Source: CAZAJT01 sp964485585
GTDB taxonomy: Bacteria > Patescibacteriota > Microgenomatia > UBA1406 > GWC2-37-13
NCBI GenBank assembly: GCA_964485585.1
Contig: CAZAJT010000008.1
Coordinates: 1 to 32,520, forward strand
DNA: 32,520 nucleotides
Direction: 5' to 3'
This document shows, piece by piece, positions 6,804 through 14,922 of this stretch. The notes beneath the pieces are model-generated. The model worked only from the letters and a program-made list of their open reading frames with translations, did no database searches and had not been told where the DNA came from. Both the position numbers and the translations under genes were made by a program. Positions within the stretch are counted from its first letter, which is position 1. Each line of letters begins with the position of its first letter.

Positions 6804-7166
6804 ATGAAATCGTATAAGGATTTAATAGTTTGGCAGAAATCGATTAAGTTGTGTGAAGAGATATATAAAGCTACCGAACGATTTCCTAAATCTGAAATGT
6901 ACGGTTTAACTTCTCAGATAAGAAGAAGTAGCGTAGCTATTCCATCGAATATAGCAGAAGGTCATCATAGGGGGCATAGAGCAGAGTTTACACAGTTTTT
7001 AAGAATCTCTTATGGTTCTGGTGCAGAATTAGAAACACAACTCTTAATAGCTAAAAACATAGGTTTTCTAAACGACAATCAGTTCCTCCACTTGAATCTT
7101 CTCTTAGAGGAAATTATGAAAATGTTAAATAAACTACTTAATGTCTTTACAAAAACTAAACACTAA
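6804..7166 (+). CDS. Four-helix-bundle protein (23S rRNA intervening-sequence protein family)
   Basis: The product is 120 residues with the family hallmarks: DLIVWQKSIKL near the N-terminus, then FPKSEMYGLTSQIRRSSVAIPSNIAEG (27-53) and a helical C-terminal half. The family (TIGR02436/pfam05635) occurs inside 23S rRNA intervening sequences, as an accessory of diversity-generating retroelements and as stand-alone genes. Its molecular role is poorly defined, although a nucleic-acid-binding bundle is likely. Here it interrupts carA and carB and is flanked by inverted heptameric arrays that also supply its stop codon. No rRNA or reverse transcriptase is nearby. It is best read as an inserted cassette rather than a pyrimidine enzyme. 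Confidence 0.9.
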   Translation: MKSYKDLIVWQKSIKLCEEIYKATERFPKSEMYGLTSQIRRSSVAIPSNIAEGHHRGHRAEFTQFLRISYGSGAELETQLLIAKNIGFLNDNQFLHLNLLLEEIMKMLNKLLNVFTKTKH

Positions 7167-7186
7167 ACACTAACAACTAATCACTA
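7155..7186. repeat. Heptameric array ACTAAAC, right arm of inverted pair
   Basis: Units ACTAAAC, ACTAAAC, ACTAACA, ACTAATC run directly into the carB ATG. The array supplies the stop of the four-helix-bundle gene and is inverted relative to 6762-6798. Confidence 0.8.
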
Positions 7187-10100
7187 TGCAAAAGCCGAGA
7201 AAAATATTACTGCTTGGATCGGGGGCGCTGAAAATTGGTGAGGCGGGGGAGTTTGACTACTCTGGGTCTCAAGCGATTAAAGCGTTTAAGGAAGAAGGAG
7301 TTCATACGGTACTCATTAATCCCAATATTGCGACGATTCAAACCTCGGAGTTCCTTGCCGACAGAGTATATTTTTTACCCGTCTTACCATACTTTGTTGA
7401 GAAAGTCATTGCAAAAGAAAAACCTGATGCGATTTCAGTATCATTTGGCGGGCAGACTGCTCTTAACTGTGGTGTAGCATTATTTCAGCAAGGAGTATTG
7501 AAAAAACACCATGTGAAAGTTTTAGGAACCCCCATTGAGTCAGTTATCCTGACAGAAGATCGGGATAAATTTGCAAACTATTTAAGAAAAATATTAATCG
7601 CAACGCCACCCAGCAAGGCTGCAAAAAACCTATCGCAGGCATTGGAATATGCAACCGAGATAGGGTATCCGGTGATGATACGGGCAGCATATGCCCTTGG
7701 CGGACAGAAATCAGGGATTGTCCACACTGCTGATGAGTTGAGAAAAATTGTTGAAAACGCTCTCGCATTTTCGCCTCAGGTGCTCATTGAAAGATATTTA
7801 CATCATTACAAAGAGGTTGAATACGAAGTTGTGCGTGATCGGTATGATAATTGTGTCACGGTATGCAATATGGAAAATATGGATCCTTTAGGGATTCATA
7901 CCGGCGAATCAATCGTCGTTGCACCAAGCCAGACGCTTACTAATTTTGAATATCATTTCCTCCGAAAAAAAGCCATCGAAATCGTGCGAAACATCGGAAT
8001 TGTGGGTGAATGTAATGTGCAGTTCGCATTAAATCCACATCCGAAGAATAATGTCATTCCGAGCCCCGATTTAATCGGGGTCGAGGAATCTCTCGCGCCC
8101 GCCTGCCCGCTTCGCAGCGAGGCGAGCCGGCGAGGCAGGAATGCGAGAACCCCGCCTATGGCTGGGAGATCCTCACGTCGCTACGCTCCTCAGGATGACA
8201 TGTCGCGAATTGAATATTATGTGATTGAAATCAACGCTCGCCTATCCCGTTCATCGGCGCTCGCTTCCAAAGCGACGGGCTATCCACTTGCGTATGTTGC
8301 TGCAAAACTTGCTCTTGGTAAAGGATTGACCGAAATCAAAAATCAGGTAACGCAGATAACTCAAAGTTGTTTCGAACCGGCACTCGATTATCTCGTCGTG
8401 AAAATTCCTCGGTGGGATCTGGAGAAGTTTAAGGGAGTAGAGGAGCGGATCGGAAGCAGTATGAAATCGGTCGGTGAAGTGATGGCGATTGGACGCAGTT
8501 TTGAAGAAGCAATACAAAAAGCAGTACGGATGCTTGACATTGGTGCAGAAGGTGTAACAGCAAATGAATTTCCAAGAGATCGTGAGCAGTTCATGAAATT
8601 TCTGTCTGTTCCAACACCCAAAAGGTTGTTTGCAATCGCAGAAGGATTACGGAGAAGAATTACGGTTGATAATCTATACAAGCTAACGGGTATTGATCCT
8701 TGGTATTTGTATCGGATAAAAGAGATTGTTGATGCGGAACAAACAATCGCAAAACGCAGAACGCAAAACGCAAAACGTGTTGGTCGTTCATTAATGTTGT
8801 ATCTTAAGCAACTTGGTATATCTGATAAACAGATCGGGAAATTAATGGGTACGTCAGAAGATGAGGTACGCAATTTGCGAAAAAAATTAAAAGTGATTCC
8901 CTCTGTTTTCCAGATCGATACGCTCGCCGGGGAGATGCCGGCAAAAACAAATTATTTATATACTACTTATCACGGTAGTCACCATGATGTGCAACCATTG
9001 AAAAAACAAGGAACGATGGTACTTGGATCTGGTCCATACCGTATCGGTTCTTCCGTTGAGTTTGACTGGACTTGTGTGAACACTGCTATATCACTGAAAA
9101 AATATGGAAAAAAATCAATACTAATCAACTGCAATCCGGAGACCGTTTCTACTGATTATGATATGTCAGAGCGATTGTATTTTGAAGAATTGACGCTCGA
9201 GCGAGTCCTAGATATCTATGAATTTGAACAATCGTCTGGAGTTGTGGTGTCGGTGGGAGGACAGACGCCGAATAACCTGGTAAAAAAACTTGATGCTCAC
9301 GGCGTACCAATTCTTGGCACGCAGGCTGTTGATATTGACCGCGCAGAAGATCGTAATAAGTTTTCCCAATTACTTGATCATTTAGGAATTCTGCAACCCC
9401 AGTGGAATAAATTTACTACTGAAGAAGAAGCGATAGTATTTGCTGAAGAAGTAGAGTATCCGGTATTGATTCGTCCTTCCTATGTGTTATCAGGAAGCGC
9501 GATGAGCATATGTTATACGGAGAGCGAGCTAAAAACATTTCTCCATAAGGCAGTGCTGGTCGGTAAAGAGTATCCCATTATGGTTTCGAAATTTATACCT
9601 GAGGCGAAAGAAATCGAATTTGATGCTGTTGCGCAGGAAGGTGAGATCATGATTTCAGCAATAGCTGAGCATATAGAGCATGCCGGAGTACACTCAGGAG
9701 ATGCGACCATTACGTATCCAGCTCAGAAACTATACCTGCAAACTCAAAATAATATACGGTTAATAGCAGATAAACTAACAGACGCTTTGCATATCACCGG
9801 ACCGTTCAACATTCAGTTTCTTGCAAAGGGAAGCAAAATCTATGTTATAGAATTCAATCTCCGCGCATCCCGCACCTTTCCGATGATTTCCAAAGCAACG
9901 CGGGTCAATTTTGCAACCGTTATCGGAGATGCACTATTCAAAAAAGCTAAACCGCGAGATCTTTTGTATCTGAACCATGTATTGGTAAAAACCGCTCAAT
10001 TTTCTTTTTCACGGTTAGAAGGAGCTGATCCGGTATTGCATGTTGAGATGGCCTCGACTGGCGAGGTAGCGTGTTTTGGCGATTTCGTTCCTGAAGCGTT

Positions 10101-10542
10101 CCTTAAATCCGAGTTGAGCGTCGGTGGAAAAATACCGGAAAAAGGAATATTTCTATCTCTTGGAGGAGATGAAAATAAAATGCGATTTTTGGATAGTGCT
10201 TTGAGATTGAAAAAGCTTAAACTACCTATCTATGCTACCGAACGGACAGCTGCTTTTCTCATGCGAAATGGAGTTCGTACCCGTCGGCTCTACAAAATCC
10301 ATGAGAAAAAAACTCCTAATGTTTTAAATTGTTTCCAGGCCGGAAAGATAGATCTGGCGATAAACATTCCTGACCCCGTGCTCGAGCGGGATATTGATGA
10401 CTACTACACCATACGCAGAGCTGCGGTTGACCACAACATTTATCTTCTTACCAACCGCCAGAAAGCAGATCTATTTATTGAATCGATCACTGAATTATCG
10501 GTTAGTGATCTAAAAATAAAGGCGTGGGATGAATATAAATAA
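7186..10542 (+). CDS. carB: Carbamoyl phosphate synthase large subunit
   Basis: It makes carbamoyl phosphate from bicarbonate, ammonia and 2 ATP. At 1118 residues it is longer than the usual ~1070. Two ATP-grasp halves are complete (GSGALKIGEAGEFDYSG at 11-27; GSGPYRIGSSVEFD in the second half), followed by a C-terminal MGS-like allosteric domain. VGGQTPNNLV, RPSYVLSGSAM and ARLSRSSALASKATGYP closely resemble eukaryotic CAD. Residues about 290-340 are foreign: they are encoded by palindromic element copy 3, inserted in frame between NVQFALNPHPKN and IEYYVIEIN. This lies just before a strand carrying ATP/metal-binding residues, probably as a surface loop. There is no frameshift, so the gene appears functional. 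The start has no SD and abuts a heptameric array. Confidence 0.95.
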   Translation: MQKPRKILLLGSGALKIGEAGEFDYSGSQAIKAFKEEGVHTVLINPNIATIQTSEFLADRVYFLPVLPYFVEKVIAKEKPDAISVSFGGQTALNCGVALFQQGVLKKHHVKVLGTPIESVILTEDRDKFANYLRKILIATPPSKAAKNLSQALEYATEIGYPVMIRAAYALGGQKSGIVHTADELRKIVENALAFSPQVLIERYLHHYKEVEYEVVRDRYDNCVTVCNMENMDPLGIHTGESIVVAPSQTLTNFEYHFLRKKAIEIVRNIGIVGECNVQFALNPHPKNNVIPSPDLIGVEESLAPACPLRSEASRRGRNARTPPMAGRSSRRYAPQDDMSRIEYYVIEINARLSRSSALASKATGYPLAYVAAKLALGKGLTEIKNQVTQITQSCFEPALDYLVVKIPRWDLEKFKGVEERIGSSMKSVGEVMAIGRSFEEAIQKAVRMLDIGAEGVTANEFPRDREQFMKFLSVPTPKRLFAIAEGLRRRITVDNLYKLTGIDPWYLYRIKEIVDAEQTIAKRRTQNAKRVGRSLMLYLKQLGISDKQIGKLMGTSEDEVRNLRKKLKVIPSVFQIDTLAGEMPAKTNYLYTTYHGSHHDVQPLKKQGTMVLGSGPYRIGSSVEFDWTCVNTAISLKKYGKKSILINCNPETVSTDYDMSERLYFEELTLERVLDIYEFEQSSGVVVSVGGQTPNNLVKKLDAHGVPILGTQAVDIDRAEDRNKFSQLLDHLGILQPQWNKFTTEEEAIVFAEEVEYPVLIRPSYVLSGSAMSICYTESELKTFLHKAVLVGKEYPIMVSKFIPEAKEIEFDAVAQEGEIMISAIAEHIEHAGVHSGDATITYPAQKLYLQTQNNIRLIADKLTDALHITGPFNIQFLAKGSKIYVIEFNLRASRTFPMISKATRVNFATVIGDALFKKAKPRDLLYLNHVLVKTAQFSFSRLEGADPVLHVEMASTGEVACFGDFVPEAFLKSELSVGGKIPEKGIFLSLGGDENKMRFLDSALRLKKLKLPIYATERTAAFLMRNGVRTRRLYKIHEKKTPNVLNCFQAGKIDLAINIPDPVLERDIDDYYTIRRAAVDHNIYLLTNRQKADLFIESITELSVSDLKIKAWDEYK
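8052..8200. repeat. Palindromic element copy 3, in frame inside carB
   Basis: It is bounded by TGTCATTCCGAG and CTCAGGATGACA, 149 bp. Its first ~46 nt are identical to copy 5 (21113-21218), including CCCCGATTTAATCGGGG. It encodes about 50 extra residues of CarB with no stop codon. Confidence 0.88.
8098..8139. repeat. 42-bp palindrome nested in element copy 3
   Basis: Compared with copy 5, which reads CTCTCGCG directly into AATGCGAGAACC, copy 3 has 42 extra bases here, starting CCCGCCTGCC and ending GAGGCAGG. The ends are complementary (CCTGCC/GGCAGG). 42 nt is 14 codons, so it too preserves the frame. Confidence 0.75.
8751..8778. repeat. Heptameric array AAAACGC inside carB
   Basis: Units AAAACGC, AGAACGC, AAAACGC, AAAACGT encode a basic stretch (AKRRTQNAKR) in the oligomerisation region of CarB. 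The length there is close to that of homologues, so it may be a local sequence drift rather than an insertion. Confidence 0.45.
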
Positions 10543-10545
10543 AAT

Positions 10546-10660
10546 CTTAAATGTCAAATCTCAAATCGCAAATCTACAACTCAAATCTAAAACTTATCAG
10601 TATCTATAGATTTAAGATTTACGATGTAGGTTTGAGATCTAAGATTTGAGTTTTGAGATT
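10546..10660. repeat. Long imperfect inverted repeat of CAAATCT heptamers
   Basis: The left half shows CAAATCT, CAAATCG, CAAATCT and CAAATCT units. The right half is its approximate complement (AGATTTG units), about 70 percent matched over 54 nt. It fills the carB-pyrC gap and would form a large hairpin in the operon mRNA. Confidence 0.7.
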
Positions 10661-10664
10661 AAAT

Positions 10665-11735
10665 ATGTTGATCTTGCCAGGTTTAATAGACATGCATGTG
10701 CATCTGCGTGATCCGGGGCAGACAGAGAAGGAGGATTTTTATACCGGCACTTCTGCCGCGCTCGCTGGCGGTTTTACCACCGTATTTGATATGCCCAATA
10801 ACAAAACTCCTATTACGACGAAAGAACGCCTAGACGAAAAGATAAAGATTGCAAAAGAGAAAATTGTTTGCAATGTCGGTTTTTACTTCGGCTCACTCGG
10901 CGACAATCTTGAAGAGTTTGAAAAAGTGAAAGATGCGGTGTTTGGTTTGAAACTATATCTTAATATTACTACTGGTCATTTTCTCATTGATGAGAAAAAA
11001 CTTGAAGACATCTATGATCACTGGGCAAAAAATAAGCTCATCCTCGTGCACGCTGAGAATAGTATGGTGAGGGCGGTGATAAATCTGGTACGAAAGACGC
11101 GGATGAAAACACATTTCTGTCATGTCAGTAGTAGAGAAGAGCTGGAGCCGATCATTGGTGCGAAGAATGAAGGATTGCCGGTAACCTGCGGCGTCACTTT
11201 GCATCACTTAATGCTGACGGAGTCTAACGTATCCACACTCCATTCTTTTGGAATGATGAAGCCGTCGCTGAAAACGTTAAAAGACAAACAATTTCTCTGG
11301 AAAAATTTCAAGACGATTGACGTTATTGAATCAGACCATGCGCCACACACTATTACAGAAAAACAATCGGTTAACCCGCCATTTGGTGTGCCCGGATTAG
11401 AGACGACGTTGCCACTATTGCTCTACGCTTGTAAGAAAGGAATGATTACCCATAAGGATATTGTTGAGAAATGTTTCACCAATCCTGCGCGCATCCTTTC
11501 TCTTCAACCTGACAACGATACTTTTATTGAAGTTGATGAGGATGTGAAGTTTGAGATTACAGCCAAAAACTTTCAATCAAAATGCAAATGGACACCGTTT
11601 GAAGGATGGAAAGTTAGAGGAAAAGTGAGAAGAGTGTATCTTCGAGGTAAAAAGGTATTCGAGGATGATCGGGTGCTGGTAAAACCGGGATTCGGCAGAA
11701 TCGTTGGGTCACCTGATCCAATGATCAATGTTTGA
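10665..11735 (+). CDS. pyrC: Dihydroorotase (CAD-like type)
   Basis: It cyclises carbamoyl-aspartate to dihydroorotate. The product is 356 residues from ATG 10665. The amidohydrolase metal ligands are visible: H11-x-H13 in IDMHVHLRDPG, K96 (carbamylated Lys) in FGLKLYLN, H129 in LVHAE, H153 in CHVSS and D224 in ESDHAPH. The protein begins almost at the HxH motif, without the ~45-residue N-terminal beta segment of most bacterial type I enzymes, as in the dihydroorotase domain of CAD. A TTG start at 10653 adds only four residues from the repeat. No SD is seen. The 3' end overlaps the convergent pyrD by 11 nt. Confidence 0.93.
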   Translation: MLILPGLIDMHVHLRDPGQTEKEDFYTGTSAALAGGFTTVFDMPNNKTPITTKERLDEKIKIAKEKIVCNVGFYFGSLGDNLEEFEKVKDAVFGLKLYLNITTGHFLIDEKKLEDIYDHWAKNKLILVHAENSMVRAVINLVRKTRMKTHFCHVSSREELEPIIGAKNEGLPVTCGVTLHHLMLTESNVSTLHSFGMMKPSLKTLKDKQFLWKNFKTIDVIESDHAPHTITEKQSVNPPFGVPGLETTLPLLLYACKKGMITHKDIVEKCFTNPARILSLQPDNDTFIEVDEDVKFEITAKNFQSKCKWTPFEGWKVRGKVRRVYLRGKKVFEDDRVLVKPGFGRIVGSPDPMINV

Positions 11736-12801
11736 GAAAGGATTTCTTGATTTCTTGCGCAAGATACGGATGCCAGAGAGAGCCGGTGGAGCTCATAACA
11801 GAGTCGGCTCCTGCGAGTAGGTAGTCTTTGTAGTCTTTTACATTCATAACTCCGCCTACACCCATGATACGATAGCTGTATCTCTTTGCGCTGCGAATTT
11901 GTTTCAGTCTTTTCACCATATCGAGTCCTGCCCATTTGATTACGCTTCCACAGACTCCGCTTCTCAATCTCATCTTTCCCGGGAGTGCCTGATTTCCTTT
12001 TTTATCGCGAATCTCAGCCTGTAGCGTATTAATTGCCGCAATCGCGCTGGCGTATTCATTCGCAATCTCAGCAAGTTTCGCAAGCTGTTTCTCAACTTGA
12101 TAGTAACCAACTTTCAGGATAAGCGGAGTATTACCGATAACATTTCGAATCCCTTCTGCGATTTTCTGTGTGATTCCAAGGTTATAGCATACCAATCCTT
12201 CATTGCCGATGTTAGGGCATGAGAGATTAGTTTCAAGCACCTTTGCTCCGGTTTCCCTTGCAAGTTTGGCAGCCAGAACATAGTCATCAATAAATTCCTG
12301 TTCGGTCTGGTTTTTTCTCACGGTTCCCATGAAACTGAGTACGAGCACCTGACCGCGTCGCGCATGAGAAATTGCTCTTTTCACATCTTCCTGCCATACA
12401 TCCGGTTCCTTGGACGGCACTCCAAATGAGTTAGTGATTGATAATGGATGTTGGTATTTTTTATGAGCGACTAATGGCGTTTTCATCTTTTCAAAAGTGA
12501 GATCGCCGTCCACTTTCAAAGCAAGTATGTTGGGGTGAGGATGACAGGGATAAAATGAAGTTCGCACTGTTTTGTACACACATATATCAAATCCTTTTTC
12601 AAACGCAGCTTTTGTATAGTTGCTATTTATGAGAGTCCCGGCCGGAATGCCAAAAGGAACATGTACTTGTTGTCCCAAGAAATCATGCGGGGGTTCATCA
12701 TTTTGTTCATGTATCATGCCATCTGCAAAGGTAGCAAATGGTCCCTGCTCGTAATTTTCCTCGTAAGATTTTGTTGGATCATAGAATGGAGAGTGTAACA
12801 T
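11725..12801 (-). CDS. pyrD: Dihydroorotate dehydrogenase
   Basis: It oxidises dihydroorotate to orotate using FMN. The product is 358 residues from ATG 12801. Key features: VYKTVRT (K77), SITNSFGVPS, TNLSCPN with C195 in the position of the class 1 catalytic Cys, K230 in LILKVGYY, and the flavin-phosphate loop GVGGV (314-318). The Cys indicates class 1, cytosolic. No pyrK partner is in the window, so the electron acceptor is not clear. TTG 12819 is in frame but overlaps the -10 box, so ATG 12801 is preferred. It is convergent with pyrC and divergent from the LOG-like gene, although part of the same pathway. Confidence 0.92.
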   Translation of the reverse strand: MLHSPFYDPTKSYEENYEQGPFATFADGMIHEQNDEPPHDFLGQQVHVPFGIPAGTLINSNYTKAAFEKGFDICVYKTVRTSFYPCHPHPNILALKVDGDLTFEKMKTPLVAHKKYQHPLSITNSFGVPSKEPDVWQEDVKRAISHARRGQVLVLSFMGTVRKNQTEQEFIDDYVLAAKLARETGAKVLETNLSCPNIGNEGLVCYNLGITQKIAEGIRNVIGNTPLILKVGYYQVEKQLAKLAEIANEYASAIAAINTLQAEIRDKKGNQALPGKMRLRSGVCGSVIKWAGLDMVKRLKQIRSAKRYSYRIMGVGGVMNVKDYKDYLLAGADSVMSSTGSLWHPYLAQEIKKSFLKH

Positions 12802-12807
12802 TTTCTT

Positions 12808-12813
12808 ATTATA
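12808..12813 (-). promoter_or_regulatory. pyrD -10 box, leaderless geometry
   Basis: Consensus TATAAT on the minus strand, 6 nt before ATG 12801. No good -35 is seen at 16-18 nt. Confidence 0.55.
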
Positions 12814-12839
12814 TATCAAAACTCATTGAGATTTTCTAG

Positions 12840-12845
12840 TACAAT
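12840..12845 (+). promoter_or_regulatory. Possible -10 box of the LOG-like/pyrF unit
   Basis: TACAAT 9 nt before ATG 12855. The -35 is unclear. The short gap to pyrD holds back-to-back promoters. Confidence 0.4.
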
Positions 12846-12854
12846 AACAACATC

Positions 12855-13427
12855 ATGCAATATAAAATTGGTGTCTTTGGATCGGCAGAGGGAGATTTTC
12901 AGAAAATTATTACTGTTGCACATGCGCTCGGTGAGGAATTAGGAAAGCGACATGTTATTGTTATTACGGGTGCATCAACCGGTATTCCCAATGAAGTGGC
13001 CCGTAAAGCCAAGCAGTCAGGCGCAACGCTGTGGGGATACTCTCCGGCTATAGATCTCCCAATACAGAAAACATTGAGTCCCGGGTGCGATGCTGATCTT
13101 TATGATCAGTTATTTTATGTTCGGAGAGATTTTGAGTTTGTTTCATCTCATGAAATATGTCGTAAGTATCGTAATATAACGTCAACGGCAAACTGTGATG
13201 CAGGCATTATAATCTCGGGGAGGTGGGGGACGATGAATGAGTTTACGAATCTGTACGATATGGGTAAGGTGATCGGAGTGCTTACCGGTACCGGAGGAAT
13301 TGCAGATGAATTGCCGGCGCTGATAAAAAAGATTGCAAAAAAATCAAAAGCTGTAGTACTATTGAGTAATTCACCGCAGGAGTTAGTTGAAAAAATATTC
13401 AATGAACTTTCAGGACAAACTCGATAA
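12855..13427 (+). CDS. LOG/TIGR00725-like Rossmann protein
   Basis: The product is 190 residues with a nucleotide-binding start (GVFGSAEG, 6-13), TGASTGIP near 39-46 and SGRWGTMNEF (121-130). The last is the equivalent of the PGGxGTxxE signature of the LOG/lysine-decarboxylase-like superfamily. Members with the full signature hydrolyse nucleoside 5'-monophosphates. Here the second Gly is replaced by Arg-Trp, so activity is uncertain. It overlaps the pyrF start by 26 nt, so the two are translationally coupled. That context makes a nucleotide-related role plausible but unproven. Confidence 0.75.
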   Translation: MQYKIGVFGSAEGDFQKIITVAHALGEELGKRHVIVITGASTGIPNEVARKAKQSGATLWGYSPAIDLPIQKTLSPGCDADLYDQLFYVRRDFEFVSSHEICRKYRNITSTANCDAGIIISGRWGTMNEFTNLYDMGKVIGVLTGTGGIADELPALIKKIAKKSKAVVLLSNSPQELVEKIFNELSGQTR

Positions 13428-14223
13428 GATCGTTGCAAAAAATAACTCACTCGTGTGTGTCGGTCTTGACCCTTCGCTTGAAAAGATTCCAGAACATTTG
13501 AAACATAAAGACAATCCGTTTTTTGAGTTTAATAAGCAGATCATTGACGCAACCAATGATCTCGTTTGCGCATACAAACCAAACTCGGCATTTTACGAGG
13601 CGCTGGGAGAAGAGGGCATACGTGAGCTACGCATGACCTGCGATTACTTAAAGATTTCTTATCCCGCGATCCCCATTATTTTAGATGCAAAGCGAGGTGA
13701 TATTGGAAATACCAATGATGGATATGTTGCTTTTGCGTTTGATTATCTGCAAGTCGATGCAATTACGCTGCAACCATATTTGGGGAGAGAAGCACTCGCC
13801 CCATTTCTAGAGTGCAAAGATCGGGGACTTATCATTTTATGTAAAACTTCTAATAAGGGGGCTGAAGAGTTACAAGATCTTTCAGTTGGCAAAGTAGCAT
13901 TTTGGCAACATATTGCTCAAAAAGTAGTAAGTGAATGGAATTATAATAACAACTGTATGTTGGTAGTTGGAGCAACGTACCCAGAAACATTACAAGAGGT
14001 GCGGAAGGTGGTCGGAGATATGACATTTCTGGTACCCGGAATAGGAGCGCAAGGTGGAGAAGTCAAGAAGACTGTAACCGCAGGGTTGAATTCAAAAAAA
14101 GCAGGAATGATCATCAGTTCTTCAAGAGGTATTATCTATGCCGGAAGCGACGAAGACTTTGCAAAGAAAGCACGAGAGAAAACAGAAGAATTAAAGGTGG
14201 AAATTAACAAGTACAGAAATTAA
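13402..14223 (+). CDS. pyrF: Orotidine 5'-phosphate decarboxylase (type 2)
   Basis: It catalyses OMP to UMP, the last step. The product is 273 residues from ATG 13402. The catalytic Asp-Lys-Asp array is in LDAKRGDIGNT (D95, K97, D100). CVGLDPS and AYKPNSAFYE near the N-terminus and VPGIGAQGGE plus SSSRGIIYAG near the C-terminus bind the phosphate. Length and motif spacing fit the longer type 2 family rather than E. coli PyrF. A TTG at 13387 would add five residues. The start lies within the end of the preceding gene. Confidence 0.94.
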   Translation: MNFQDKLDKIVAKNNSLVCVGLDPSLEKIPEHLKHKDNPFFEFNKQIIDATNDLVCAYKPNSAFYEALGEEGIRELRMTCDYLKISYPAIPIILDAKRGDIGNTNDGYVAFAFDYLQVDAITLQPYLGREALAPFLECKDRGLIILCKTSNKGAEELQDLSVGKVAFWQHIAQKVVSEWNYNNNCMLVVGATYPETLQEVRKVVGDMTFLVPGIGAQGGEVKKTVTAGLNSKKAGMIISSSRGIIYAGSDEDFAKKAREKTEELKVEINKYRN

Positions 14224-14225
14224 CA

Positions 14226-14254
14226 TTGCATCTCTATTAGAGAGATGATATACT
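14226..14254 (+). promoter_or_regulatory. pyrE1 promoter, leaderless geometry
   Basis: TTGCAT (14226-14231), 17-nt spacer, TATACT (14249-14254), 6 nt, ATG 14261. The spacer holds a small palindrome (CTCTATTAGAG). The mRNA should begin at the ATG. Confidence 0.7.
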
Positions 14255-14260
14255 CCCAAA

Positions 14261-14911
14261 ATGCATCATAGTCCAGATATAAAAGAGAAACTCATCCTAG
14301 ATCTCCATACCATTAACGCAATTAAGTTCGGTAAGTTTAAACTAAAATCTGGACTCATTTCACCCTACTATCTTGATCTTCGGCTACTTGTTTCATACCC
14401 GCACCTTCTTGAACTCGTTGCTGATGTATTCTGGGAAACAATGAGAGTGTTGTACTATGATATAGTAGTTGGGGTTCCCTACACGGCTCTTCCTATATCA
14501 ACAGTGCTGGTTTTAAAACATACCCAATCTATGGTGCTTATCCGCAAAGAAAAAAAAGATTATGGGACTGGTCAGATGATTGAAGGCGAATATCACAAAG
14601 GTCAAATTGCCGTTATTGTTGATGATGTTATAACCAACGGAGATAGTAAACTGAAAACAATTAAGTTGCTCGAAGATGAAGGTATTATGGTCAAGGATAT
14701 TGTTGTTCTTCTTGATAGAGGACAAGGCGGACCCGAGTTATTGAGAAGGCGAGGATATCGCTGCCATGCAATACTCAACGTGGAAGATGTATTTGAAATA
14801 CTATGTAAGCACAAGCGTATCACAAGAACCATGGTGAATAAATGTTTGAAGTTTATGAAGGAAACACGGCGACAATTTATAGAGTCAAGTAAACAGACAA
14901 TTAGTATTTAA
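14261..14911 (+). CDS. pyrE: Orotate phosphoribosyltransferase, paralogue 1
   Basis: It transfers phosphoribose from PRPP to orotate, giving OMP. The product is 216 residues. The PRPP-binding motif is VIVDDVITNGDSK (118-130). The flexible-loop lysines are in IRKEKKDYGTG (K96, K98, K99). Substrate-contact motifs are FGKFKLKSG and SPYYLDLR. The loop followed by LLDRGQGG resembles the OPRT domain of eukaryotic UMPS. It has its own promoter and is followed 11 nt later by a second copy sharing most motifs. The catalytic residues look intact in both. In this copy the PRPP loop has Asp where copy 2 has Ala. Confidence 0.88.
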   Translation: MHHSPDIKEKLILDLHTINAIKFGKFKLKSGLISPYYLDLRLLVSYPHLLELVADVFWETMRVLYYDIVVGVPYTALPISTVLVLKHTQSMVLIRKEKKDYGTGQMIEGEYHKGQIAVIVDDVITNGDSKLKTIKLLEDEGIMVKDIVVLLDRGQGGPELLRRRGYRCHAILNVEDVFEILCKHKRITRTMVNKCLKFMKETRRQFIESSKQTISI

Positions 14912-14922
14912 TCTATCCAGTA

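Noticed and set aside
6804..7166. Diversity-generating retroelement accessory (Avd) system
   Set aside because: No reverse transcriptase, template repeat or variable protein is nearby; only the protein family is shared.
8052..8200. carB as a pseudogene or assembly error because of the odd segment
   Set aside because: The frame is open throughout, both ATP-grasp halves are complete, and the same element occurs elsewhere in the window, so a real in-frame insertion is simpler.
8388..8873. Minus-strand 161-residue frame inside carB
   Set aside because: It is opposite strongly conserved CarB sequence and has no recognisable features.
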